From Microbacterium sp. MAH-37 (GTDB lineage Bacteria; Actinomycetota; Actinomycetes; Actinomycetales; Microbacteriaceae), in NCBI RefSeq assembly GCF_009758255.1, contig NZ_WSEN01000001.1, forward strand, positions 27,860 through 91,859: 64,000 nt of DNA, read 5' to 3'. The number at the start of each line of letters is the position of its first letter. Within the stretch, counting starts at the first letter, position 1. Positions 33,304-40,423 of the stretch are shown here, piece by piece. The position numbers and the translations under genes are program-made. The notes beneath the pieces are model-generated. The model saw only the letters and a list, made by a program, of their open reading frames with translations. It was not told the DNA's origin and searched no databases.

Positions 33304-35150
33304 CAGGCGCTCGCCGCGACGGCGGTCGCCACCGGGCCCTGGGCTGCGCCCGCCGCACGAGCCTCGGCGGCCGCGCGCACCTCGGCGGCGAACGCCGAGG
33401 CCAGAGCACGACTCGCGCGCGTGTTGGCGGCGTCCACCGCCCGGGCCTCGGCGAGCAGCTCCGCGACCGGGCGATCGCCCTCAGCGCGGGTGGTCGGCTC
33501 CTGCCAGCGGGTGAGATCCTCTGCGCCCACCTCGGGGTGGAACTGCAGCCCGCGCACATGCGAGCCGAGGCGGAACGCCTGGTTCTCGACCGCGCCGCTC
33601 GAGGCGAGCAGCACGGCGTCCGGCGGAAGCACCGTGATCATGTCCTGATGGTTCTCGATCATGTGCGCGGCATCCTCGAGCGCGGAGAGCAGAGCATCCT
33701 CCGCGCCGTGCGACGACGGGGTGATCAGCGTGGCGCCGCGCTCCTTCGGCCCGAACGAGGCGCGCACCTCGCCACCGGCGACATGCGCGAGCAGCTGCCC
33801 GCCCAGGCAGATGCCGAGCGTCGGCAGGTCGGCATCGATCGCCTGCCGGGCGAGCACGCGCTCCTGCGCCAGCCAGGGCGCGCGGTCGTCGTCATCGGGC
33901 ATGAGCCCTCCGCCGAGCATGACCAGTCCGTCGTAGCCGGCCAGATCGTCGGGCAGCCCGTCGGCGCCGAGGACCGCGTCGACGACGATGCCGTCCTCCT
34001 CGAGCCAGTGTCCGAGACGGCGCGGACCGGACGGCTCGGCGTTCACGACGACCAGCACACGCGGCGCCCGCGCAGCCGCACGCTGTGCGAGGTCGACAGC
34101 CGGGGCCACCGACACCGGTTCGCCGGCCGTGCCGGCCAGGAACGCCGCGTGATCGGCATCCGACGCCTCGAGCACGCGCAGCACGTTGCCGTGCGCGACC
34201 GCCTCGAGATCCTGCTGCGACCATCCGCGGCCGCGCAGCTCCGCGAGCAGGTCCTGGTAGCGGGAGACGTCCTCCAGGCCGCCGGGCATCGACCCGGTGC
34301 CGTCGTAGTCGGCCCCGAGACCGACCGCCTGCACACCGGCCACATCGCGGATGTGCTCGATGTGATCCGCGACATCCGCGATCCCGACGAACGGCGGCTC
34401 GCCGTGCTCGCCCGCGAGCACCCATTCGCGCCGGGCCTGCGAGACGAACGAGGGCACGAATGCGACCATCACGACGCCGCCCTGCGCGCCGATCGTGGCC
34501 AGCACGTCGTCGGGCACGTTGCGGGGGTGATCGCACAGCGCCAGGGCGCAGGAGTGCGTCACCACGACGGGACGGGTGCTCACCGCGAGGGCGTCGCGCA
34601 TCGTCGTCGGCGCCACGTGCGACAGGTCGACCAGCATGCCGATCCGGTTCATCTCGCGCACGACGTCGCGGCCGAAGCCGGTCAGTCCGCCGTGCCGCGG
34701 CTCGTCGGTCGCGGAGTCCGCCCAGTCGATCGTGCGCGACCAGGTCAGGGTCATGTACCGGGCACCGAGCCGGGCGTACTGCCGCAGCACCGCGAGCGAC
34801 CCGTCGATCTGGGCGCCACCCTCGACGCCGATCAGCGAGGCGATGCGGCCCTCGGCCATCGCCTGCCGGACGTCGGCCGCGGTCCGAGCGGCGGCGAGGC
34901 GGTCTGGGTACGCCGCGATGAAGCGCTGCACGAAGTCGATCTGCTCGAGCGTCGCCGTGACCTGCTCGGCTCCCTCGAGCTCGGGATCCACCCACACCGA
35001 CCAGAACTGCCCGCCCACACCGCCCGCGGCGAGCCGCGGCAGGTCGGTGTGCAGCGCGGGCACCGGGCCGTCGAGGCCCGCCGTCGCGTAGCCGTGGTTC
35101 TCGCGCCGTGCCCAGGCGAGGTCGTTGTGGCCGTCGATGACGGGGATCAT
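33303..35150 (-). CDS. Membrane-dipeptidase-type M19 peptidase fused to a class I glutamine amidotransferase domain
   Basis: A 615-aa fusion. Residues 1-330 are an M19 (renal dipeptidase) domain with metal ligands in VIDGHNDLAW (H8, D10), IGVEGGAQ, DLSHVAPTTM and VVVTHSCA, and GLGADYDG near its end. Residues about 365-560 are a GMP-synthase-like GATase with LGICLGGQLLAH (Cys448) and LQFHPEVG, so the Cys-His-Glu triad is present. M19 enzymes cleave dipeptides with a C-terminal D or L residue. There is no signal peptide, so it is cytosolic. One reading frame with no stop at the junction. The start at 35150 overlaps the racemase stop (ATGA). The GATase partner is unknown. Confidence 0.9.
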   Translation of the reverse strand: MIPVIDGHNDLAWARRENHGYATAGLDGPVPALHTDLPRLAAGGVGGQFWSVWVDPELEGAEQVTATLEQIDFVQRFIAAYPDRLAAARTAADVRQAMAEGRIASLIGVEGGAQIDGSLAVLRQYARLGARYMTLTWSRTIDWADSATDEPRHGGLTGFGRDVVREMNRIGMLVDLSHVAPTTMRDALAVSTRPVVVTHSCALALCDHPRNVPDDVLATIGAQGGVVMVAFVPSFVSQARREWVLAGEHGEPPFVGIADVADHIEHIRDVAGVQAVGLGADYDGTGSMPGGLEDVSRYQDLLAELRGRGWSQQDLEAVAHGNVLRVLEASDADHAAFLAGTAGEPVSVAPAVDLAQRAAARAPRVLVVVNAEPSGPRRLGHWLEEDGIVVDAVLGADGLPDDLAGYDGLVMLGGGLMPDDDDRAPWLAQERVLARQAIDADLPTLGICLGGQLLAHVAGGEVRASFGPKERGATLITPSSHGAEDALLSALEDAAHMIENHQDMITVLPPDAVLLASSGAVENQAFRLGSHVRGLQFHPEVGAEDLTRWQEPTTRAEGDRPVAELLAEARAVDAANTRASRALASAFAAEVRAAAEARAAGAAQGPVATAVAASA

Positions 35151-36271
35151 CCGTCGCTCCTGTCCGTGTCGAAGCTTCGCGAGGTGTTCTGCAGCACCCA
35201 GTCGAGGTCGACCTCGAAGCCGATGCCGGGCGCCGTCGGAACGGGAACCCGTCCCTCGTGCGCCGAGATCGCGGGGGTCACCACGTCGCGGGCGAAGTAC
35301 TTGTCCGACCCTGACACATCCGAGGGCAGGGTGAAGTTCGGCAGCGACGAGATCGCGACGTTCGCGGCCCGGCCGACGCCGAACTCGTGCATCCCGCCGC
35401 ACCACACCGGCACCCCGGCATCCGCCGCCAGGTCGTGCGCGGCGCGCGCGACCGAGAGCCCGCCCATCCGCGACACCTTGATGTTCAGGATGCGGCCGGC
35501 GTCGAGCGCGAGCATCGTGCGCAGGTCGCCCAGATCGACCACCGACTCGTCGAGGCAGACGGGGGTGCGGATGCTCTGCTGCAGCCGCGCGTGGGCGACG
35601 AAGTCGCGCGGGGCGTACGGCTGCTCGATCATCGTCAGCTCCGCGTCGTCGAGAGCGCGGAAGACCGCGGCGGACTCGTCGTCGTCCGGGTACGCCCCGT
35701 TCGCGTCGACGTGCAGGTCGAGCTGCGGATGCGCGGCGCGCACCGCGCGCACGGGCTCCACATCCCACCCGGGAGCGATCTTCAGCTTCACCCTGCCGTA
35801 TCCGGCGTCCTGCTGCCGCTGCACCTGGGCGAGCAGGTCGTCGATGCTCGGCTCGATGCCGAGCGACACCCCGGCGACGACCTCGGCGCGGGTGCCGCCG
35901 AGATCCGCCGCGAGCGAGGCACCGTGGGCGCGGGCGTGCAGATCCCAGCCTGCGGCCGAGAAGCCGGCCTTCGCGAACTCGTGGCCCCGCACCCGGCACC
36001 AGCCCGTCTCGAACTCCTCCGGGGCGTCCCACTCGGCGCCGAGGGCTGCCGGCACGAGGTGCCGCAGCGAGATCGTCCACGCCGTCTCGGTCGTCTCAGA
36101 GCCGTAGAACGGATCCGCCGGCGAGGCGATCTCGCCCCAGCCGACCCGCCCCTCGGCATCCGTCGCCTCGATCAGGATGTGGTCCAGTCCCGTCTTGCGG
36201 TGGGAGCTGGTCTGGAATCCATGCACGAGCGGAAGGGACACCTCGAACAGGCGCAGGCGCTCGATCCTCAT
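35147..36271 (-). CDS. Enolase-superfamily racemase (MenC/N-succinylamino acid racemase type)
   Basis: A 374-aa protein with capping domain plus barrel. Catalytic residues seen: K162 and K164 (RVKLKIAPGWD), metal ligands D189 (VDANGAY), E216 (IEQPYA) and D241 (CLDES), and K265 (IKVSRMGG). The C-terminal PVWCGGMHEFGVGRAANVAI is typical of the MenC-2/NSAR subgroup. Family activities are o-succinylbenzoate synthase and N-acylamino acid racemase. No menaquinone gene is nearby. A GNAT acyltransferase and an M20 hydrolase are, which favours the racemase function in D-to-L amino acid conversion. Dipeptide epimerase is the main alternative. Confidence 0.9.
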   Translation of the reverse strand: MRIERLRLFEVSLPLVHGFQTSSHRKTGLDHILIEATDAEGRVGWGEIASPADPFYGSETTETAWTISLRHLVPAALGAEWDAPEEFETGWCRVRGHEFAKAGFSAAGWDLHARAHGASLAADLGGTRAEVVAGVSLGIEPSIDDLLAQVQRQQDAGYGRVKLKIAPGWDVEPVRAVRAAHPQLDLHVDANGAYPDDDESAAVFRALDDAELTMIEQPYAPRDFVAHARLQQSIRTPVCLDESVVDLGDLRTMLALDAGRILNIKVSRMGGLSVARAAHDLAADAGVPVWCGGMHEFGVGRAANVAISSLPNFTLPSDVSGSDKYFARDVVTPAISAHEGRVPVPTAPGIGFEVDLDWVLQNTSRSFDTDRSDG

Positions 36272-36990
36272 GCCGGTGGCTCCGCTCCCGTTGCCGGACC
36301 GGTGAGCGGCCCGGGGTGATACAGGCTCAGATCGCTGCCGAACCGGTCGCGCACCGCGAGCCGACGACGCGCGCCCTTGGCGCTCGCCGTGGTGAGGGTG
36401 GACAGCAGGTGGCAGACAGCGGCGACCGATGTGGGCGAGTCCGCATAGGACGCAGAGCCGGTGTGCACGCGGATGAGGGCGGAGGCGATGGAGGCCAGAG
36501 GCGCGTCCTCGCTGTCGGTGATCACGATCAGCTGGCCGCCGGCCTCGCGGAACAGCTCGCCGAAGCGCACCGTGTCCTCGCGGTAGCGGCGCATGGAGAA
36601 CACCACGAGCACATCGCTGGCTCGCACGTCGGTGAGCACGGTGAGCGGCGTCAGCGCCCTGCCGTCGACGAGGAACACGTTCGACAGCGTCGCCGAGAGA
36701 TCCGCTCCGAGCAGTTCGGCGTAGGCCGCCGCCTTGCCCTGCCCTCCGATGTAGCGGCGCCGGGCGCCCAGGATCAGGGTGGCCGCGCGCGGCACGTCGC
36801 CTGTGCGCGAGAGCTCGTCGAAGGTCTGCGCCAGCGACCGCGTCTCCGCCTCGATCACGCGCGCCTGCAGAGCCTCCGCCGACACGTTCGTGCGGATGCG
36901 CTCGCCGTAGCGCTCGCCGGGCGACACCAGCGTCCGGTCGTGGGCGTCCTCGTCGTCCGTCGCTGGTGGAACGGGCATGTTCGCGCTCAC
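36268..36990 (-). CDS. SIS-domain protein, MurR/RpiR-like without the HTH domain
   Basis: This 240-aa protein resembles the C-terminal part of RpiR/MurR regulators: a linker helix (ALQARVIEAETRSLAQTFDEL), then a SIS phosphosugar-binding domain (YIGGQGKAAAYAELLGADLS, SDVLVVFSMRRYREDTVRFG, LIVITDSEDAPLASIAS). The usual 75-80 residue N-terminal HTH is absent; only about 35 polar residues precede the linker. The GTG start at 36990 overlaps the GNAT stop (GTGA) and has AGGAGGAAGA before it, so no longer form is likely. It may bind a wall sugar phosphate or act with another regulator. Confidence 0.85.
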   Translation of the reverse strand: MSANMPVPPATDDEDAHDRTLVSPGERYGERIRTNVSAEALQARVIEAETRSLAQTFDELSRTGDVPRAATLILGARRRYIGGQGKAAAYAELLGADLSATLSNVFLVDGRALTPLTVLTDVRASDVLVVFSMRRYREDTVRFGELFREAGGQLIVITDSEDAPLASIASALIRVHTGSASYADSPTSVAAVCHLLSTLTTASAKGARRRLAVRDRFGSDLSLYHPGPLTGPATGAEPPA

Positions 36991-37751
36991 TCTTCCTCCT
37001 CGTCGAGGCGGCGCACCGCGAGGTGCGCGGCGGTTCTGTCGTCGATTCTCGTGCACGCGATGAGCACGCGACCGTCTGTGACGATCGCCCGCAGCGCGGC
37101 GCGCACGACCTCGCACATCTCGGCGTCCCAATCGGGCTGAGCCGGGACCGGCAGCCAGACGGCGTCGTCGCCGGCCGGTGACGGCTTCCCCCAGTTCTCG
37201 GGGCCGAAGTGCGGCGGCTGCCGCGTCCGTTCGGCGGCGTACGGGTCGGACTTGCGCTCCAGCGCCCACTCGACCATGATCCGGTCGGTGCCGGGGCGGC
37301 CGTAGTAGTCGTCCTCGTAGTCGATGCCCTCGGCGCCGAGCGTGCTGAAGTTGAAGTGTGCGTTGCGGGCCAGGGAGGGGTCGAAGGTCCAGCGCATCCG
37401 CCGCTGCCCCCAGGACCGTGCGACGTCGCGCTGGGCGTTCTTGAGCAGCCGTCCGACTCCGGTGCCCTGGTGAGCCGGGTCGACCACGGCGGCCTGGGAG
37501 TAGTGGAACTCGTCGCCGGCGCGGTCGACCCCGAAGAATCCGTAGGCGAAGCCGACCAGCTCGTCGTCGTCGGTGAGCACGCCGACCGCCGATCCGCCGT
37601 TGCGGACCAGCGCGCTGAGCAGGTTGGTGTTCAGGTGCAGATCGGGGGTGTCGTATCCGAAGACACGGGCGTACAGCTCGGCGGCCGCGTGCAGTTCCGG
37701 ATGGCTGCGCAGCGTCGCGCAGTGGTACCGTCGCCCCGATGCGTCGTGCAT
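36987..37751 (-). CDS. GNAT-family N-acyltransferase (COG3375-like)
   Basis: A 254-aa acyltransferase. The GNAT core has LVGFAYGFFGVD, HYSQAAVVDPAHQGTGVGRLLK (acyl-CoA pyrophosphate loop, Q/RxxGxG/A type) and MRWTFDPSLARNAHFNFSTLGAE, then DYYGRPGTDRIMVEW, typical of the COG3375 group. First gene of the minus-strand operon. Together with the NSAR-type racemase and M20 hydrolase it matches the three activities of the Geobacillus pathway that turns D- into L-amino acids through N-succinyl intermediates. The acyl donor here is not proven. Predicted leaderless start with TAGGAT 7 nt upstream. Confidence 0.85.
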   Translation of the reverse strand: MHDASGRRYHCATLRSHPELHAAAELYARVFGYDTPDLHLNTNLLSALVRNGGSAVGVLTDDDELVGFAYGFFGVDRAGDEFHYSQAAVVDPAHQGTGVGRLLKNAQRDVARSWGQRRMRWTFDPSLARNAHFNFSTLGAEGIDYEDDYYGRPGTDRIMVEWALERKSDPYAAERTRQPPHFGPENWGKPSPAGDDAVWLPVPAQPDWDAEMCEVVRAALRAIVTDGRVLIACTRIDDRTAAHLAVRRLDEEEE

Positions 37752-37761
37752 GATACGTATC
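37752..37761. promoter_or_regulatory. Palindrome GATACGTATC at the transcription start of the GNAT operon
   Basis: A perfect 10-bp palindrome that abuts the ATG of the GNAT gene and lies just downstream of its -10 box, in the 113-bp divergent region shared with the M20 gene. A repressor bound here would block the minus-strand operon. No regulator with a visible HTH is encoded in the cluster. Confidence 0.4.
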
Positions 37762-37764
37762 CTA
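37759..37764 (-). promoter_or_regulatory. -10 box TAGGAT, leaderless promoter of the GNAT operon
   Basis: Minus-strand box, 7 nt before the ATG whose first base is 37751. It partly overlaps the GATACGTATC palindrome. Confidence 0.45.
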
Positions 37765-37864
37765 TATTCGCTGAACCCCGCTCCGAACGTCGAAGATATC
37801 CGAGGATCGCGGGGGAATCAATCATCCGATATGTTTCATAACAGCATGCGAAGGGGGTGCGATC

Positions 37865-38983
37865 GTGACGGATTCCTCGGCGGTCAGCGCCGACCGCCAG
37901 CTCGCACGGCTGCGCCGGCTGGTCGAGATCGAGTCGCCCTCGTACGATCGCGACGCGGCTCGCGAGATGACCTCCGTGCTCGCGCAGTGGTGGACGGATG
38001 CCGGTGCCGAGGTGCGACTTGTCGAGTCCGATGCCGGCCCGCATCTGGTCGCCGAGATCGACGGGGTGGGTGATCCGCTGCTGCTGGTCGGCCACACCGA
38101 CACGGTGTGGCCCCGCGGCACACTCCGCGGTGAGGTGCCCTGGACCGTGAAGGGCGACGTCGTGCGGGGTCCGGGCGTCTACGACATGAAGAGCGGCCTG
38201 GTCGTGATGATCGAGGCGGTCGCGCGGCTGCGAGAGCGGCGGCACCGGGCGGTGCGCGCGGTCCTGGTCTGCGACGAGGAGGTCGGCTCGCCGTCGTCGC
38301 AGGACCTGATGCGGGAGTGCGCGGTCGGCGTCGCGGCGGCGATCGGCTTCGAGTCCCCGCATCCGGACGGTGCGATGAAGGTGGGCCGGCGGGGCAGCAC
38401 CCGGCTGCGGGTGCGCGTGCACGGACGTGCCGCGCATGCAGCGCTGGACCCGGATGCCGGGATCTCGGCGATCGACGAGCTCGTCGACCAGCTCGTGACG
38501 ATCCGCGGGATCGTGGCCGATCCGGGACTGGAGTCCGAGGTGCTCTGCAACGTCGGGACGATCAGCGGCGGCGGGCGTGCCAACGTGGTCCCGGCCGAGG
38601 CCGAGGCCGAGATCGGACTGCGCTTCCTCGACGGCGTCACCGAGGAACGGGTGCTCGCTGCTCTGTGCGCGCTCACTCCGGTGCGCGACGACGCTGTCGT
38701 CGAGACCACCGTCCTCAGTCGCCGTCCCGCGTGGAGCCCTACGGCCGCCGACCAGGGACTGCTCGCGCGGGTCGCGGCCGTCGGGGCCGGGATCGGTCAG
38801 GCCGTCGAGGGACGACCCGCCGCAGGCGCCGGCGACGCGAACCTGCTCGGCAGCCTCGGCATCCCGACGATCGACGGGTTCGGTCCGCGCGGCGGCGGGG
38901 CCCACGCGGTCGGCGAGCACATGCTGCGCTCGTCGCTCGCGGCCCGTGTCGACCTTCTCGAGGCCGTGCTCGCCGACGTGTGA
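37865..38983 (+). CDS. M20-family peptidase/deacylase
   Basis: A 372-aa cytoplasmic zinc hydrolase of the carboxypeptidase G2/ArgE type. Metal sites: LLVGHTDTVWP (H, D), GPGVYDMKSG (bridging D), VCDEEVGSPSS (catalytic and metal E), IGFESPHPDG, and a C-terminal GGGAHAVGEH. The dimerisation lid lies between (GRRGSTRLRVRVHGRAAHA). Such enzymes release L-amino acids from N-acyl or N-succinyl forms, or trim C-terminal residues. Divergent from the GNAT-racemase operon, 113 bp apart. GTG start with AAGGGGG upstream. Confidence 0.9.
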   Translation: MTDSSAVSADRQLARLRRLVEIESPSYDRDAAREMTSVLAQWWTDAGAEVRLVESDAGPHLVAEIDGVGDPLLLVGHTDTVWPRGTLRGEVPWTVKGDVVRGPGVYDMKSGLVVMIEAVARLRERRHRAVRAVLVCDEEVGSPSSQDLMRECAVGVAAAIGFESPHPDGAMKVGRRGSTRLRVRVHGRAAHAALDPDAGISAIDELVDQLVTIRGIVADPGLESEVLCNVGTISGGGRANVVPAEAEAEIGLRFLDGVTEERVLAALCALTPVRDDAVVETTVLSRRPAWSPTAADQGLLARVAAVGAGIGQAVEGRPAAGAGDANLLGSLGIPTIDGFGPRGGGAHAVGEHMLRSSLAARVDLLEAVLADV

Positions 38984-38990
38984 TCGGCGC

Positions 38991-40091
38991 TCACCAGGGG
39001 CCGTCACCCGGCGCCTCCGGCAGTGCGTACCCGCGTGGCGTGACCAGGTACACCGTGCGCCGGCTGCGAGACCAGGCGGTGTCGAACGCGTCGCGCGGAT
39101 AGGTGCGCAGTCCCGCGTCCCCGCTGGGGCTCGCCGGGTCGGCGACGAGGACGTCTCCATCGGTGGTGAACCCGCGGATCACGACGAGGTGGCCCGTCGG
39201 AGCCTCGTAGTCGGCGCCGGGCAGCTCGGTGCGATCGGTGAACCGGATCGACGAGATCACCGGGATACCGGCATCAGTCAGTGTTCGCGCGTCGCGGAGG
39301 GACGGCAGCCGCGTCACGACGGCGTCGAAACCGAGGGTGCCCGCGAGCGCAGTGTTGAACGACCAGTTCCCGGTGCCGGTGTACGCGGTGTCGTACACCG
39401 CACGTGCGACCCAGGGCACGCGCGGGTCGGCGCCGTCCGCGGCATCCGCCGGCGACTCAGGCACCTCCGCGCCCCAGGCCGTGAGGACCATGGTCAGCGA
39501 AGTGGGTGAGCACCACACCGGCCCGCCGCCGCCCAGATCGTCGCGGGCGGGGTACGCGCGCTGCGAGAGCGGCCGCAGAGCGGCCGCGACGCCGACGGCA
39601 CCCGAAGGCGCTCCGTCGTCCTCGAGAGGAGCGGGGCCGGCCGGCGCGGTGAAGCTCACCGCGGCCAGGTGCAGGGGCTCTTCGCCCAGGGCTCGCCCAT
39701 CGAGGGTGATGCGCAGCTGCGTCGCATCGAACGGATGCCCGTCCGCGGCCTTCAGCACGTCGGTGTCCACGAACGGCGCGCCCTCGGCGGCATCCGCGGT
39801 GTGCGCCGTACCGCTCTCAGGACTGCGGCGGGCGCCAGGCTCACCCCATTCGGCGAGGAGCAGCCACTCCGACCAGGTAGCGTCGATGAGGCGTGCACGG
39901 ATCTCGACGTGCGCCGCGACCCCGGCATCCGCGTTCCAGGACGCGACCGCCTGGTCGGCGGCGAAGCCGGGTTCCAGCACCGCGGACGTCCACGTGCGGC
40001 CCTCCCAGCCGCTCTTCGGATCGGCGCGCAGCAGACGGGTGCGCCAGGTCGGCGTCGTGAGCGGTGCGGCGGGCGACATCGGAGTCGGCAT
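38991..40091 (-). CDS. C39-like (papain-fold) peptidase
   Basis: This 366-aa protein has an N-terminal beta-rich region (about 1-170), then a C39_2 peptidase domain: PVWCSPTSLTMVLTAWG (Cys), DAGIPVISSIRF, APTGHLVVIRGF (His) and LVADPASPSG (Asp). No signal peptide is visible, so its location is uncertain. The start at 40091 has GGGAG upstream; a longer frame has no ribosome site and runs through the palindrome at 40112. It faces the M20 gene tail-to-tail. Likely a peptide-bond hydrolase of the same peptide-use cluster. Confidence 0.85.
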   Translation of the reverse strand: MPTPMSPAAPLTTPTWRTRLLRADPKSGWEGRTWTSAVLEPGFAADQAVASWNADAGVAAHVEIRARLIDATWSEWLLLAEWGEPGARRSPESGTAHTADAAEGAPFVDTDVLKAADGHPFDATQLRITLDGRALGEEPLHLAAVSFTAPAGPAPLEDDGAPSGAVGVAAALRPLSQRAYPARDDLGGGGPVWCSPTSLTMVLTAWGAEVPESPADAADGADPRVPWVARAVYDTAYTGTGNWSFNTALAGTLGFDAVVTRLPSLRDARTLTDAGIPVISSIRFTDRTELPGADYEAPTGHLVVIRGFTTDGDVLVADPASPSGDAGLRTYPRDAFDTAWSRSRRTVYLVTPRGYALPEAPGDGPW

Positions 40092-40423
40092 GGTGGCTCC
40101 CAAAATGTTAGGACCGATGATCTGTAACGGATCATCGGTCGCGCTGTGGCGCGCTGTCAAGGCGGCGATGGCCGCGGAGATCACGGGAGGACGGTCCTGT
40201 CCGGGGCCTGTTTCCCAGAGCAGCACGGGTATCGTAGGCTGTACGCGCGTCAATGCAGCCGCCGAGACCCTGTTCGCGAGATGTCGAGGATGACACCGCG
40301 ATAATCCCTTCGATGGCAACGATCTGGTACGAATCTGTTGACCGGAGCGCCTGGCGTGCGGTTCTATAACTGAATCCCCAGGGGGCCGCCTCCCCACGGC
40401 TCCGCACCGAAAGAAGGACGCTG
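40092..40423. other. Divergent intergenic region (332 bp) with operator-like palindrome
   Basis: Lies between the C39 gene (minus) and the ABC transporter operon (plus). It holds the palindrome at 40112 and a possible promoter for the transporter (TTGACC at 40338-40343 with TTCTAT or TATAAC 18-21 bp downstream). No coding frame is convincing. Confidence 0.6.
40112..40140. promoter_or_regulatory. Inverted repeat GACCGATGATC-N7-GATCATCGGTC
   Basis: An 11-bp perfect inverted repeat with spacer TGTAACG, about 21 bp upstream of the C39 gene start and about 280 bp before the ABC operon. The spacing of the half-sites suits a dimeric repressor (GntR- or LacI-like). No U-tract follows, so a terminator is less likely. 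Confidence 0.5.

Noticed and set aside
33027..36107. Long plus-strand open frame opposite the M19 fusion and the racemase
   Set aside because: Arg/Pro/Ala-rich shadow with no domain; the minus-strand genes have catalytic motifs throughout.
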